DNA of 64,000 bases from Candidatus Gastranaerophilales bacterium (lineage in GTDB: Bacteria > Cyanobacteriota > Vampirovibrionia > Gastranaerophilales > Gastranaerophilaceae): positions 24,185 through 88,184 of the forward strand of contig CALURU010000010.1 of assembly GCA_944323255.1 (NCBI GenBank), written 5' to 3'. Of this stretch, positions 48,183 through 57,454 are shown in pieces. The notes beneath the pieces were generated by a model, which was given only the letters and a program-made list of their open reading frames with translations, made no database searches and was not told the DNA's origin. The position numbers and the translations under genes are program-made. Position 1 is the first letter of the stretch, and each line of letters begins with the position of its first letter.

Positions 48183-49523
48183 TTACAAAGCTGCTCCGAC
48201 ACTTGCAGGTATTACTCCCATGGCTGCAGCTCCGTCAAAAAAAGACGGGAACACTATTGCATCAAGGGTATAGGCACCTACTGCAACTGTTATAACAACC
48301 ATACCGGCTTTTACTGCGGGCGGTAAATTTTCAATGGCTTCTCTTATTTCATTAAAAGAAGTTTCTGCCCTTACGCCCAGAGACGTATCTCCAACCACCA
48401 TTTCTCCCGGTTTTGGAAGTAATATTACACTACTGTCACCAAGTTTAAAATGCGCAGGTTTGCCGTTTTTGATATTTTCAAGTGCCTCTTCCATTTGTGC
48501 TACTGATAATTCCTTTTTAATTTTTTCTCTTAAAGCTTTGTCTTGTTTGTACCAATCTTCATCTTTCATATTTAAATCTTTATCAAGATATTTTACATCG
48601 TAATCAGATCCCCAAAAAGCCATGTATGATGTACAGCAAGCATATCCACCATTATCTAAGGCATGAAATTTGAGCTCTTCAAAAGAGGAGTCTGAACCTG
48701 ATTTCCTCTTATAATCTAGTCCGATTGTGTTTGTAGCTTTTATAGTATATTTGCCTTCAGGGAAGCGATCACCATATATAGTGTTAAATTTAAAAATTAG
48801 ATCATTGCCGTCTTGCTTAGCACCCACTATTTCTATATCAGGTATTTGGGATGTAATTAGGTTTTTAACAATGTTAAACTCATTATCTGATAGAGGATTG
48901 TTAAATTTTACAATTTTATCATCTGTATTTTCTGGTAAAGGTTTAAGAGCATCAAACGTACCTTTTGGAGTAAAAGATTGTTTATATGGTAGTTCTGGTG
49001 AGTTTTGTTTGAAAGCTTCAAATTTACTTAGTAATTTACCGTCTTTTGAAAAAGCGAGGGCTTCTACATTGTCATCATTTTTATAAATAAGATTGAAATT
49101 ACCATTTCTTAACTTGTCAAATTTAAAACTATGACTGTCAAACAGATCATACTTTCCGCAATATTCTCCGTTTTTATCCGCTTTCATCTTATATTTACCA
49201 TCAATAATAAAACCATTATCCATAGCTTCTATCTGTTTAAATTTTCCGTTATTAATATAAGGCAGTGCCTGAAAAATTGCTGTTTGGTACATTCTGTTAT
49301 TCATTTGCTGAGTACTAATAAGTTCTATATTCTGTTCAAATTTATCTTTGTCTAGAAATGAGTTTCCCGGATTGCAAGAGGATAAACCAGCAGCTATTAA
49401 TGTTGGAACAATAAGTGTTTTAGCGACTTTAGGCATTTGTTTTATATTAGTTTTCAGCATTTCGAAATTTGGCTTATGAGCTTGTTTATTATAGAAATGG
49501 TTAATGTTATTGTTTATTCGCAT
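48183..49523 (-). CDS. Lineage-specific protein with late lipobox
   Basis: 446 residues. The N-terminus MRINNNINHFYNKQAHKPNF has the M-(K/R)-I...P-N-F motif, then a basic stretch, a short hydrophobic run (LIVPTLIAAGLSSC) that ends in a lipobox-like L-S-S-C at about residue 50. The middle is beta-rich with many K and D residues. A hydrophobic span near the C-terminus (VKAGMVVITVAVGAYTLDAI) follows LPPA. No enzyme motif is recognised. Lipoprotein maturation after a 35-residue pre-region would be unusual. Confidence 0.5.
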   Translation of the reverse strand: MRINNNINHFYNKQAHKPNFEMLKTNIKQMPKVAKTLIVPTLIAAGLSSCNPGNSFLDKDKFEQNIELISTQQMNNRMYQTAIFQALPYINNGKFKQIEAMDNGFIIDGKYKMKADKNGEYCGKYDLFDSHSFKFDKLRNGNFNLIYKNDDNVEALAFSKDGKLLSKFEAFKQNSPELPYKQSFTPKGTFDALKPLPENTDDKIVKFNNPLSDNEFNIVKNLITSQIPDIEIVGAKQDGNDLIFKFNTIYGDRFPEGKYTIKATNTIGLDYKRKSGSDSSFEELKFHALDNGGYACCTSYMAFWGSDYDVKYLDKDLNMKDEDWYKQDKALREKIKKELSVAQMEEALENIKNGKPAHFKLGDSSVILLPKPGEMVVGDTSLGVRAETSFNEIREAIENLPPAVKAGMVVITVAVGAYTLDAIVFPSFFDGAAAMGVIPASVGAAL

Positions 49524-50081
49524 AGTTTTCTCCTATTGTAGATTTAAAATCGATTTATGTAAGTTTTAAAACTCCTAAATTTATTTTTTGCTAGCTTTTT
49601 ATGATAAATTTGCGAATTCACTCTTATTTTTGAAAATGGCAATATAATCACTGATTATATTGCGTTATTTTAACAGCTAATTGTTATGCTAAATGTGGGA
49701 TTGTTGGTTATGTATACCTGCGCAATGATAAAGTTGGATATTAAGTGGACTTTAGAATTTCTGCAATTTGATTTATGTAAAAGAACACCTGGTTTGATTA
49801 TTTCGAACAAAATTTAGTTAATTTTTGTAATAATAGAGCAATTTTAGTAAAAAAAAATACTTAATATAAAAAGAAGTAAAGTTGGAAATAGGGGTTTTTG
49901 AATGGCTGGTTGTAAAGAACAACCAGTTCAGGAATATTTGACAGACAGTTCAGGAATTTTGGGACAGATAAATTTAGAAACTTAAATTAATGTTATAAAA
50001 TATTATATTAATTAAAATAGCAAAAAAAAAAATTTACAGTTTTTATATTTTCATACGCAACCAAATAGGAGATATTAATAA
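49524..50081. other. Gene-free stretch with first TGTAAAAGAACAC site and small repeats
   Basis: No credible gene. It holds the repeat at 49776-49801, a CTGGTTGT...ACAACCAG hairpin (49906-49926) and a 22-base-spaced direct repeat CAGTTCAGGAAT (49924 and 49946). GGAGA before 50082 is the RBS of the next gene. Confidence 0.6.
49776..49801 (+). repeat. Left outer copy of TGTAAAAGAACAC site (candidate att)
   Basis: TGTAAAAGAACAC followed by C, then TGGTTTGATTAT. It matches 63872-63897 in 25 of 26 bases and continues with TTCG-AA-CAAAAT, which also appears (as TTCG-GG-CAAAAT) to the right of the other copy at 63918-63931. Confidence 0.75.
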
Positions 50082-50618
50082 ATGAGAATAGATAATAATT
50101 ACACTCAAAGACAACCGAATTTTGGTAGTTTGAAATCTATAACATACCAAAGTCATTTTAATCCTGATGTTTACCCTGAAGAATTTGCAAAGGTTTTGAA
50201 GGCTATCAAAGAATCAAAAGCGTTCAATGAATTTTTCAAACAGTATGATGTAGATATGTATTTTCATGAGGGGGAAGGTACTTTCAAGAAGGACTATATT
50301 TACATGATGTTAAAAACAACAGTCCCCAAAACTAAAGGTAACAACTTGCGTCCGACATTATATCTTGGTGCTGATCAGGGTCATAATGAACCAATATGTT
50401 CCACTTATACTCTGCTTAATAGATTAACCAAAAAAATTAAAAATATAGAATTTTCAGATTTAAAATATAAACTTGATGATGCATTAAAAGAATTGGAAGA
50501 GAATGAGAAAAAGAAAAATGCCAGAACGAATGTTGATGAGATTGCAGATAATCTCCTTTCACTGGGAAAACCTAAAAAGAAAAATTTCTTTGAAAAACTA
50601 TTCGGCTGGTTAAAATAA
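50082..50618 (+). CDS. Lineage-specific protein with N-terminal P-N-F-G motif
   Basis: 178 residues. It begins MRIDNNYTQRQPNFGSL, with the motif at P12-N13-F14-G15, then a mixed domain with FHEGEGTFKKDYIYMML and RPTLYLGADQGHNEP, and ends in a Lys-rich amphipathic helix (FFEKLFGWLK). No catalytic motif is recognised. AGGAGA precedes the ATG. It is a host-style gene enclosed between two TGTAAAAGAACAC sites. A hairpin at 50642-50667 follows. Confidence 0.5.
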   Translation: MRIDNNYTQRQPNFGSLKSITYQSHFNPDVYPEEFAKVLKAIKESKAFNEFFKQYDVDMYFHEGEGTFKKDYIYMMLKTTVPKTKGNNLRPTLYLGADQGHNEPICSTYTLLNRLTKKIKNIEFSDLKYKLDDALKELEENEKKKNARTNVDEIADNLLSLGKPKKKNFFEKLFGWLK

Positions 50619-50641
50619 TTAACACTTCTTGTAGAATTTCG

Positions 50642-50667
50642 TAGGTCGTTTTAGTAAAACCGACCTA
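50642..50667 (+). terminator. Hairpin after 50082-50618
   Basis: TAGGTCGTTTT pairs with AAAACCGACCTA (one bulged base); AATTATATTT follows. Confidence 0.55.
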
Positions 50668-51239
50668 AATTATATTTCTAAATAAATTAAAATAAAATTC
50701 TATCTAACCGTACAAATCAATCTGGATGCCTTAATACAGTCGGTTTAAGAATTTTTAACGGGGAGTTTGAGTATCTCAAAATAAGTTGACATTACTATAC
50801 CAACAATTAAAAAGCGTAATTAGTAAATCTGACCGGCAAACTAGCAAAAAAAATCTTTTACGAGTTTTGTTACTATTATGAATATTATTACACCTGTAAA
50901 TTTATCTAAAGTTATAACATTCGCTAATCAGATAAATGACTCCGAATTTATTTTAATAAAATTGAAATTAAAGCAAGAAAATTTGTAAAACTACAGTTTT
51001 GTACTTTGTTTTTTAACCCAACAAATTGAAAATACTCAGATTACTCATTTGCTACTTAGTGGTAGAATTGGCTTGTTGTATAAAGAAAGAGTGATTTTTA
51101 AGAGAAATAAAAATTTTTAGTGAGTAATAAAAGAGTAAAAAAAGTAACTTTAAACTTGAATAAACAGTCGACTTTTGACTGCCTAAAAACTGGATTGCTT
51201 CGGGTTATCCGCCCTCGCAATAATAAAAAAACTTCCGAC
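50668..51239. other. Gene-free AT-rich stretch
   Basis: No gene or RNA is recognised in these ~570 bases. They look like degenerate sequence between two repeat-bounded modules. Confidence 0.5.
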
Positions 51240-51249
51240 CAAATTACTC

Positions 51250-51278
51250 TGTAAAAGAACACTGGACAAAAAACTACA
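51250..51278 (+). repeat. Left direct repeat of the ParDE cassette
   Basis: 29 bases identical to 52123-52151, beginning TGTAAAAGAACACTGG. The 10-mer CAAATTACTC lies directly before it (51240-51249). Confidence 0.85.
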
Positions 51279-51325
51279 TGTAAAATAACAGTTTATCTGA
51301 CTATTTTTAACAATCAATTTGACTA

Positions 51326-51628
51326 TTAAAATATTGAACAAATATCCTGATAAGTCGTTAGAACTCTTAATATTCTTAAGGTTTTATTATCAATTATTCT
51401 ATAGATAACTAAGTAATTCTTTTTCACAACATAAAATTTAACATCCAAATAAGTAAAATCATCTCTTGATTTCCCAAGATTAGGATGTTCACATAATGTT
51501 TCAAATGTTTTATAAAATAATCTCACAAATTTTGTTGCAGCGTTTTTATTATCTTTAGCAATATAATCCGAAATTATTTCAATGTCATTATATGCTTTAC
51601 TTGTAATTTCAAGTTCCAAATCATTCAT
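51326..51628 (-). CDS. parE: ParE/RelE-family toxin
   Basis: 100 residues. The fold pattern is that of RelE/ParE toxins: LEITSKAYNDIEIISDYIA (helical hairpin), the middle NLGKSRDDFTYLDVKFYVV, and YLVIYRIIDNKTLRILRVL at the end with the conserved strand and Arg residues. ParE toxins inhibit gyrase whereas RelE cuts mRNA; the neighbouring ParD-like antitoxin favours ParE. It overlaps the antitoxin gene by eight bases. Confidence 0.85.
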   Translation of the reverse strand: MNDLELEITSKAYNDIEIISDYIAKDNKNAATKFVRLFYKTFETLCEHPNLGKSRDDFTYLDVKFYVVKKNYLVIYRIIDNKTLRILRVLTTYQDICSIF

Positions 51629-51857
51629 ATTTTTTAATTAATTTTTCCATAGCTGAATGCCCGTCCAAAATTACAGTATCATTCCAGCCTTCTTCAATCT
51701 CTTTATTCAACTGCGCAATTCTTTCTTGAGATATTTTATCTTTAGAAGCCATCATTCTTAAAGCCTCTCTAATGACTTCGCTGACAGAATTATATAAGCC
51801 CGATGCAACTTTATCCTGTACAAATTTTTCTAATGTTGGTGTTAAAGATATGTTCAT
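51621..51857 (-). CDS. parD: ParD-family antitoxin
   Basis: 78 residues from the ATG with GAGGT upstream; it begins MNISLTPTLEKFVQDKVASG. This is a ribbon-helix-helix DNA-binding domain typical of ParD (SVSEVIREALRMM), followed by a C-terminal toxin-binding tail (NDTVILDGHSAMEKL). It should neutralise the toxin and repress the pair. The cassette is enclosed in 29-bp direct repeats. Confidence 0.88.
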   Translation of the reverse strand: MNISLTPTLEKFVQDKVASGLYNSVSEVIREALRMMASKDKISQERIAQLNKEIEEGWNDTVILDGHSAMEKLIKKYE

Positions 51858-52122
51858 AAAATACCTCATTTATAACAATATATATCTATATAATAACAAA
51901 GATTGTTATTATTTTCAATTGTACAAAAATATTTTGTAACAATTGAGCAATGCTGATTGAATAAAATTTTTTGCAATATCAAGTCCTAATAAAGTCCAGT
52001 TCAGTCCAGTTTAAAAACAATGCATCACAGAGCTTCCGACGGCTAATGTTTAGTATTGTTGGGCAAGTATGCCCAACCGACAATTTATTCTATAGACAAC
52101 GAACTGGACATTAAAATACATC
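51858..52122. other. Gene-free stretch upstream of parD
   Basis: This contains the parD promoter region (TATATATTG-type sequence near 51,880) and no further gene. Confidence 0.5.
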
Positions 52123-52151
52123 TGTAAAAGAACACTGGACAAAAAACTACA
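52123..52151 (+). repeat. Right direct repeat of the ParDE cassette
   Basis: 29 bases identical to 51250-51278. It is followed directly by CAAATTACTC (52152-52161), the same 10-mer that precedes the left copy. Confidence 0.85.
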
Positions 52152-52184
52152 CAAATTACTCAAAAAAGTACAATTAACTCTCAT

Positions 52185-52221
52185 AAAACCGGCTTTTAGA
52201 TATTTTCTAAAAGCCGGTTTT
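52185..52221 (+). terminator. Strong hairpin, 16-bp stem
   Basis: AAAACCGGCTTTTAGA and its exact complement around a five-base loop, followed by TATCAATT. It lies six bases before the open frame at 52227, so that frame is probably separated from any upstream promoter or is cut at its 5' end. Confidence 0.7.
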
Positions 52222-52226
52222 ATCAA

Positions 52227-52490
52227 TTGGTTGCGGGAGTCCACATTGAACGTGTTTGGAAATTTGAAAGCAAAGTTATACGCACATCTTCAGATGAGGT
52301 AATTTCGTTCATAAGAAAGAAAAAGACCTTTTCAAGAAACTCACTGGAAAAAACTATGGGTTTAACGACGGGACAAGCCTACTGGTATATAAATCGACTA
52401 CTTAAAACAGGCATGATACGCAAGCTGAAAGCAACAGAATACGTTGGCAATAAAGGCAAACAACAGGCACTTTACAAGATAATCTATTAA
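52227..52490 (+). CDS. Winged-helix DNA-binding protein, possibly 5'-truncated
   Basis: Up to 87 residues; the only in-frame start is TTG with no RBS, directly after a hairpin. The body reads SSDEVISFIRKKKTFSRNSL, then EKTMGLTTGQAYWYINRLLKTGMIRKL and a wing ending in KGKQQALYKI, a clear winged helix of the MarR/phage-replication kind. It may be the remainder of a longer gene cut by insertion of the neighbouring cassette. It converges with the KAP gene, whose stop is seven bases away. Confidence 0.5.
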   Translation: MVAGVHIERVWKFESKVIRTSSDEVISFIRKKKTFSRNSLEKTMGLTTGQAYWYINRLLKTGMIRKLKATEYVGNKGKQQALYKIIY

Positions 52491-52496
52491 AACAAC

Positions 52497-55322
52497 TTAT
52501 TTCCTACGCCTTTTCCAATAATAAAGTAATCTATATACATCAACATATTCTCTTTCATCGGTGACAAAATATTTGTTTTTAATCTCTGAATTCTTTTCAG
52601 GATACCTTTTTATAAAATCCATATTAGAGTTCTTTAATTTGCCGATATCAATCAATACATCCCATAAAAAATCCTCTTTTAAAGTAGAAGCATTTCTATA
52701 TAAGAAATCTGGAAGTTCTTTATATTTATCTATAATATCATTTGTTGGGATTATTTTTTTTAGACGAGTAATTGCTTTGTCTATTACCGAGTCTAATTCC
52801 TCTTTTTTAATATCAAACAAGATTCGGTATTTATCACATTCGGTTTCTGAACACAGGACAACACTTAGAAAAGAGAACAAATAGTCAATTTCTTTAATAT
52901 TTTGAACAGTATCATTATTAAAGCTAAGCTCATTTAGAGATTCAAAAAACATCTGTTTTCCTACACTTGGTTTGTTAAGATATTGAATCATTCTTATAAT
53001 CCCATCCTTAATAATCCTCTTATGAGAAGGATGAGGCTTATATTCTTTTTCATAATCAGTATAACTATGCTCTTTTAAACTGTAAGCCATAATTAAAGCT
53101 TTTGTATATTCTTTAAAGGGTATTTTAAAATCGCTACATCCTGCCCCAAAAAAAGAAGATGTTTCATACAACAAACCATCTTCTATTGTATTTACAAATT
53201 CTATATAATTATTTTGGTATATATCTAACAACTTTTGATAAACAGATAAATAACTTTCCTTGTCTAAATTATCCTTCCTTATATTAAAGATATTTTTTAT
53301 TTTTTTCAGTGTTATTGGATACTGATTATATTCAAAATAATTATTAAAAATCTTGTAATTGCAAATCCTTCTATCTCGTAAAGAATCTTCTTTTAATCTA
53401 AATAAGTACAAGTTAGTATTAAATAATTTATACTTATTATCAAATAAAATGTTTAAATTAGGGAAAAGGTTAATCATAAAACGAATAAAAGCTTCTCTCT
53501 TATCTTCTCCTAATTGGCACTCTTCAATAAATTCTAGGAACCTTGTTCTATCTTTTTCAATTTGATAAAAATCTTTAAATACATCCTTTATGTTTCTAGT
53601 TTCTCTATCTATATGTTCTCTTAATTTGCTTAATTCAGTTTTTACAGTATCATTTTCTTTGTTTTTAAGTAATAGCAAAATATATTCAAGATGTTTAATT
53701 ATATTTTCTTTCACAAATTGAATTTTCTCGCTATATATACTATCTTGCTCTTGCAATATTATTCGTATAGTTTCAAAATAACATTTTAGTTTTAAAATAA
53801 TGTCATCTGGTGATATCTTATCATCAAAAAGATTTATTACGATATTACTAGATTGTTTTTTGGATGGGGAAATATAATTGGATATGTCATTGATTAACAT
53901 TCCAACTTTTACTTTTATATTATCGACCACATAATATAAAGGATACTCTTTACACAATAAATTTTTATTTTGATATACTAAATCATAAATCTTTGGGTAA
54001 AAATATTGTATTGCTGTTATGTTTAAAAAGTCGTAAATATTAGTTTCATCAGGAGCGTATAAAAAATTAATATGATTCAGGTAACGCTTAATTTGTCTCC
54101 TTGTTTGAAATAGCCCCCTAAACAATATTTCATAATTTTGAGAGTAATTAATTTTAAAGTTATCTAATAATCTATTTTGTAACTCTATATTTTCTTTATC
54201 ACTTTTTACTGTAATTTTGCTATTATTTTCTTTTGCAATATTTTCTAGGTTATCTAATAAAAAATCTTTTAACGATTCTGTACCAGCTTTTCTTAAATCA
54301 ACATTGAAGTTCGTTATTTTATCAAGATAATCACTACCATCCGCACATTCTGTGTTTAAAACCTCGGAGACCTTAGCTCTGTCAAAAGGTAATACATAAA
54401 TGGTATTTTTAAAGTTGGCAATACTTTTAAGTAATTTGCACATATTAATCAACTCATTCTTTGTTAATCTATCAATATCATCAATAAAAATTACAATTTT
54501 TAAATTTAATTTTACAAGAGTATTATTAATATCATTTTTTAGAGTATTTAAATCATTGTCAACATCACTATCAAGTTCTTTTAAAAGTTGCAATAACATA
54601 GAAATTGACAAATATTTATTTTTAATAATATCTTTGTATTCAGCTAATGTTTTGGATAAGTTACAAGTTGCAAACATGCACTCTCTTTTTAAGATATCAA
54701 TAAAGTTTGAAATTAAAGAATCTATATTTTCATAACTCCAAGGTGAAAAATCCATTATTATATAAGAATTCTTCTTTGTCTTTATTGATTTTGTATAAAT
54801 AGAAATCTCTATTGAATTCCATAATATTATTATTTTTGACTTTAGTTTATATAGCCATTTTAATATAATATAGTATGGTTTAAATAATAAAGACAGTATT
54901 TTCTTTATTGGAAATATCAATATAAATCCTAATAAAATCGGTTTTAGGAGTAAATAATATATAGAAGAATTTGGGGTTTTTAATATTCCATAAATTACTA
55001 CTAACTTGAGTGCTATATCAACAATCCAACCTAAAATGCTTATAATCAGATAAATATTAGGATGATTTAATGAAAAATCAATAGAAGATGTTTTTATTAT
55101 ACTAATATCTCTTCTTTTATACATGCATTCTTTAATAAAGTTTATAAAAGTAGTTTTGCCACTTCCCCAAATCCCATTTATATTAATACTTAGCGATTTT
55201 TCATCGTTATAATTTACTATAGAATCAGTCAACTTTTTTGCATAATCCGCCATTCCTATTTTATCATTAGCTATTTTATCTTCTGGGAAATCTGCTACTA
55301 AATATTTTTTATTTTTCTCCAT
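52497..55322 (-). CDS. KAP-family membrane P-loop NTPase
   Basis: 941 residues. Walker A is GIWGSGKTT (50-58) and Walker B IVIFIDDIDRL (about 275-286). Hydrophobic spans lie between the two (about 90-150), the hallmark of KAP NTPases. The segment YVLPFDRAKVSEVL follows, as in this family. The C-terminal half is helical with no nuclease motif seen. KAP ATPases occur on plasmids and in antiphage islands, and are thought to act at the membrane. The composition is even more AT-rich than its neighbours. A candidate defence gene; unproven. Confidence 0.85.
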   Translation of the reverse strand: MEKNKKYLVADFPEDKIANDKIGMADYAKKLTDSIVNYNDEKSLSININGIWGSGKTTFINFIKECMYKRRDISIIKTSSIDFSLNHPNIYLIISILGWIVDIALKLVVIYGILKTPNSSIYYLLLKPILLGFILIFPIKKILSLLFKPYYIILKWLYKLKSKIIILWNSIEISIYTKSIKTKKNSYIIMDFSPWSYENIDSLISNFIDILKRECMFATCNLSKTLAEYKDIIKNKYLSISMLLQLLKELDSDVDNDLNTLKNDINNTLVKLNLKIVIFIDDIDRLTKNELINMCKLLKSIANFKNTIYVLPFDRAKVSEVLNTECADGSDYLDKITNFNVDLRKAGTESLKDFLLDNLENIAKENNSKITVKSDKENIELQNRLLDNFKINYSQNYEILFRGLFQTRRQIKRYLNHINFLYAPDETNIYDFLNITAIQYFYPKIYDLVYQNKNLLCKEYPLYYVVDNIKVKVGMLINDISNYISPSKKQSSNIVINLFDDKISPDDIILKLKCYFETIRIILQEQDSIYSEKIQFVKENIIKHLEYILLLLKNKENDTVKTELSKLREHIDRETRNIKDVFKDFYQIEKDRTRFLEFIEECQLGEDKREAFIRFMINLFPNLNILFDNKYKLFNTNLYLFRLKEDSLRDRRICNYKIFNNYFEYNQYPITLKKIKNIFNIRKDNLDKESYLSVYQKLLDIYQNNYIEFVNTIEDGLLYETSSFFGAGCSDFKIPFKEYTKALIMAYSLKEHSYTDYEKEYKPHPSHKRIIKDGIIRMIQYLNKPSVGKQMFFESLNELSFNNDTVQNIKEIDYLFSFLSVVLCSETECDKYRILFDIKKEELDSVIDKAITRLKKIIPTNDIIDKYKELPDFLYRNASTLKEDFLWDVLIDIGKLKNSNMDFIKRYPEKNSEIKNKYFVTDEREYVDVYRLLYYWKRRRK

Positions 55323-55397
55323 TCTAAACTCCTTGCTAATATTATAATAGAAACAAGTTTATAAACTTTGAATGTAAATGAATAAAATATTAATTAT

Positions 55398-55742
55398 TTA
55401 ATCTTTAAATATATCTAATCCTTTTTGCCCTGCTTTTAATAGGCTATAGTAAAACTCAAGCTCTTGTTCTGTTGCACTATTAAGTATTTGCACAGATTTA
55501 ATATAAAAAGGGTTGTCGTTTACTGATACTTTTTCTAAGTTCAAACCAACCTCATCTATCTTTAAATCAAGAGCTGTTAGGACTTTATTTAAAGTATCAA
55601 AACTTGGCTTATATGTGCCTAATTCAAGCTTTGAGATGTGCTTTTCATGAACCCCAGCTAACTCTGCTAATTTTTCTTGAGTTAACCCTTTTGCTTTTCT
55701 TATTTGCTGTAGCTTTTTACCAAAAGTATTGTCTTTATTCAT
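55398..55742 (-). CDS. XRE-family regulator next to the KAP gene
   Basis: 114 residues. A Cro/C1-type HTH spans about 8-62 (LQQIRKAKGLTQEKLAELAG, VHEKHISKLELGTYKPS). The rest is a short helical tail (ILNSATEQELEFYYSLL). It lies directly upstream of the KAP gene on the same strand, 75 bases apart, and divergent from the zinc-ribbon operon, so it may control both. Confidence 0.82.
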   Translation of the reverse strand: MNKDNTFGKKLQQIRKAKGLTQEKLAELAGVHEKHISKLELGTYKPSFDTLNKVLTALDLKIDEVGLNLEKVSVNDNPFYIKSVQILNSATEQELEFYYSLLKAGQKGLDIFKD

Positions 55743-55906
55743 TTTTTAGCCTCTTTATTATTTTATGAGGTCAAATAATGAAAATTAACATTGTTCTATG
55801 GTATTATTTTAAATACAAAGTATCAGATATATGGTATTTTTATTTTATTCATGTTATAAACATAGTAATAGGAAAGTGTCCTATGCAAATAAAAAGGAAG
55901 TGTAAT

Positions 55907-56458
55907 ATGACAAATGAAACAAAAAAATGCCCATTTTGCGGCGAAGAAATTTTAGCTGTGGCTAAAAAGTGTAAATATTGTGGAGAATGGTTAGATAAAG
56001 AAGAAAACTCTAAAACAAAGGAATGTCCTATTTGCGGAGAAAATATTCCTGAAAGTGCAACAAAGTGTGAACACTGTGGAGAAGAACTACAAAAAGAATC
56101 AGTTGCTGTTAAAATAAATCAAACAAATGAATTACCACAAGAAGCTAAAAAATATAACTGGGGACCACTTTTTACAGGTTTTATCTGGGGATTTTTTAAT
56201 GGTATGCCAAAAAATATATTAATAATATCAATTGTATTATGGGCTTGTAGTTTTATTCCGCAGATAGGTCTTGTGTTTGGATTGTCAAATTCTTTTTTGC
56301 AAATATGGGCTGGAACAAAAGGTAACGCGTGGGCTTGGAATAATAAAAAATGGAACAGCGTTGAGGAATTCAATAATTATCAAGTAAAGTGGGTTGTATT
56401 TCCAATTGGTATTTATTTAATATTTGCAGGTATTTGGGTTGCTATTTACGGTATTTAA
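55907..56458 (+). CDS. Double zinc-ribbon membrane protein
   Basis: 183 residues from the ATG with AAGGAAG upstream. Two zinc ribbons follow each other: CPFCGEEILAVAKKCKYCG and CPICGENIPESATKCEHCG. After a linker the C-terminal ~100 residues resemble DUF2628: NWGPLFTGFIWGFFNGM, two or three spans, and GNAWAWNNKKWNSVEEF. The first 20 codons are nearly identical in DNA to those of the next two genes. First gene of a four-gene plus-strand run. Confidence 0.7.
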   Translation: MTNETKKCPFCGEEILAVAKKCKYCGEWLDKEENSKTKECPICGENIPESATKCEHCGEELQKESVAVKINQTNELPQEAKKYNWGPLFTGFIWGFFNGMPKNILIISIVLWACSFIPQIGLVFGLSNSFLQIWAGTKGNAWAWNNKKWNSVEEFNNYQVKWVVFPIGIYLIFAGIWVAIYGI

Positions 56459-56488
56459 ATTAATAACAATTGATTTAGAGGTGTATAA

Positions 56489-57436
56489 ATGGATAAAGAA
56501 ACAAAAAAATGCCCATTTTGTGGCGAAGAAATTTTAGCTGTGGCTAAAAAGTGTAAATATTGCAAACAATTTATAAACGACGAAAATGTGTATCAAACAG
56601 AAGAATCATTTAATAATAATTCTTCTGTAAATATGTTCAAAGATAAAAAGGGAATAACAATAATATCAATTATTATTTTACTTATATGTATAATCTTTAA
56701 TAGAGATTCTAACATTTTATTGAAGGGGTGTGAATTTGAAAATGATACGCATAGTATAAATGGAGTTACCAAAACATATTATTGCAAAAAAAATAATTTA
56801 TATAATGAAGTAAATGTAAAATTTTCTGATGGAAGTAATTATCCAGATTATTCTTTTATAGCCCAAGATGGAATGAAAATTGCTAAATATTACAGAAATA
56901 ACGGAGAATATTATTGTTCTATATATAATAATAAAGATGATATAGCAAATTGCAGCGAAGTCAAAATGCTGAACTTGATTAAAAGCAATGCTGATAAAAT
57001 CAATAGTGAAATTAAATTGGATAGACTCAAAGAAAATATTAAAGAAAAAATAACCCTGTTTCATAATCTTAGTGCGGAATTAGCTTTCAATAACGGTAAA
57101 TACAAAGAAAATTTAAATTGTAAAGATTTAATCAGTACAATATCTAAAAGTACAGCTAACATTAAAAGTATAAATGGTTGCCAGATACAATTTGACAACA
57201 ATGTTATAATGTCTATCAGTCAAGATGGTGCAAATGCAACAATATATGACAGCGAAAATCCTGTATATTATATAAACATTAAACATGTATTGAGAAATAA
57301 CAACAGTAATTCAAGAATCGAATATACCCAAAAACAAATTCCAGCAGATAATTACATTAAAGACTATAGCAATGCCAAACAGCTTTCAGAAAAAGAAAAA
57401 GATAATATTAACCCAAAATTACATTATTATTTTTAA
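56489..57436 (+). CDS. Zinc-ribbon, single-span membrane protein
   Basis: 315 residues. One ribbon (CPFCGEEILAVAKKCKYCK) starts the protein. A membrane span follows at about 54-72 (ITIISIIILLICIIF), then about 240 extracytoplasmic residues with several Cys (KGCEFEN, YYCKKN, EYYCSIY, ANCSEV) and no recognised domain. This layout (cytoplasmic ribbon, anchor, large outside domain) differs from its neighbour although the start is copied. Confidence 0.6.
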   Translation: MDKETKKCPFCGEEILAVAKKCKYCKQFINDENVYQTEESFNNNSSVNMFKDKKGITIISIIILLICIIFNRDSNILLKGCEFENDTHSINGVTKTYYCKKNNLYNEVNVKFSDGSNYPDYSFIAQDGMKIAKYYRNNGEYYCSIYNNKDDIANCSEVKMLNLIKSNADKINSEIKLDRLKENIKEKITLFHNLSAELAFNNGKYKENLNCKDLISTISKSTANIKSINGCQIQFDNNVIMSISQDGANATIYDSENPVYYINIKHVLRNNNSNSRIEYTQKQIPADNYIKDYSNAKQLSEKEKDNINPKLHYYF

Positions 57437-57454
57437 GAAATAAGGAAGTATGAA

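Noticed and set aside
52050..52244. Minus-strand frame of 64 codons over the hairpin and repeat at 52.1-52.2 kb
   Set aside because: It crosses the 29-bp repeat and the strong hairpin, with no RBS and no recognisable protein.
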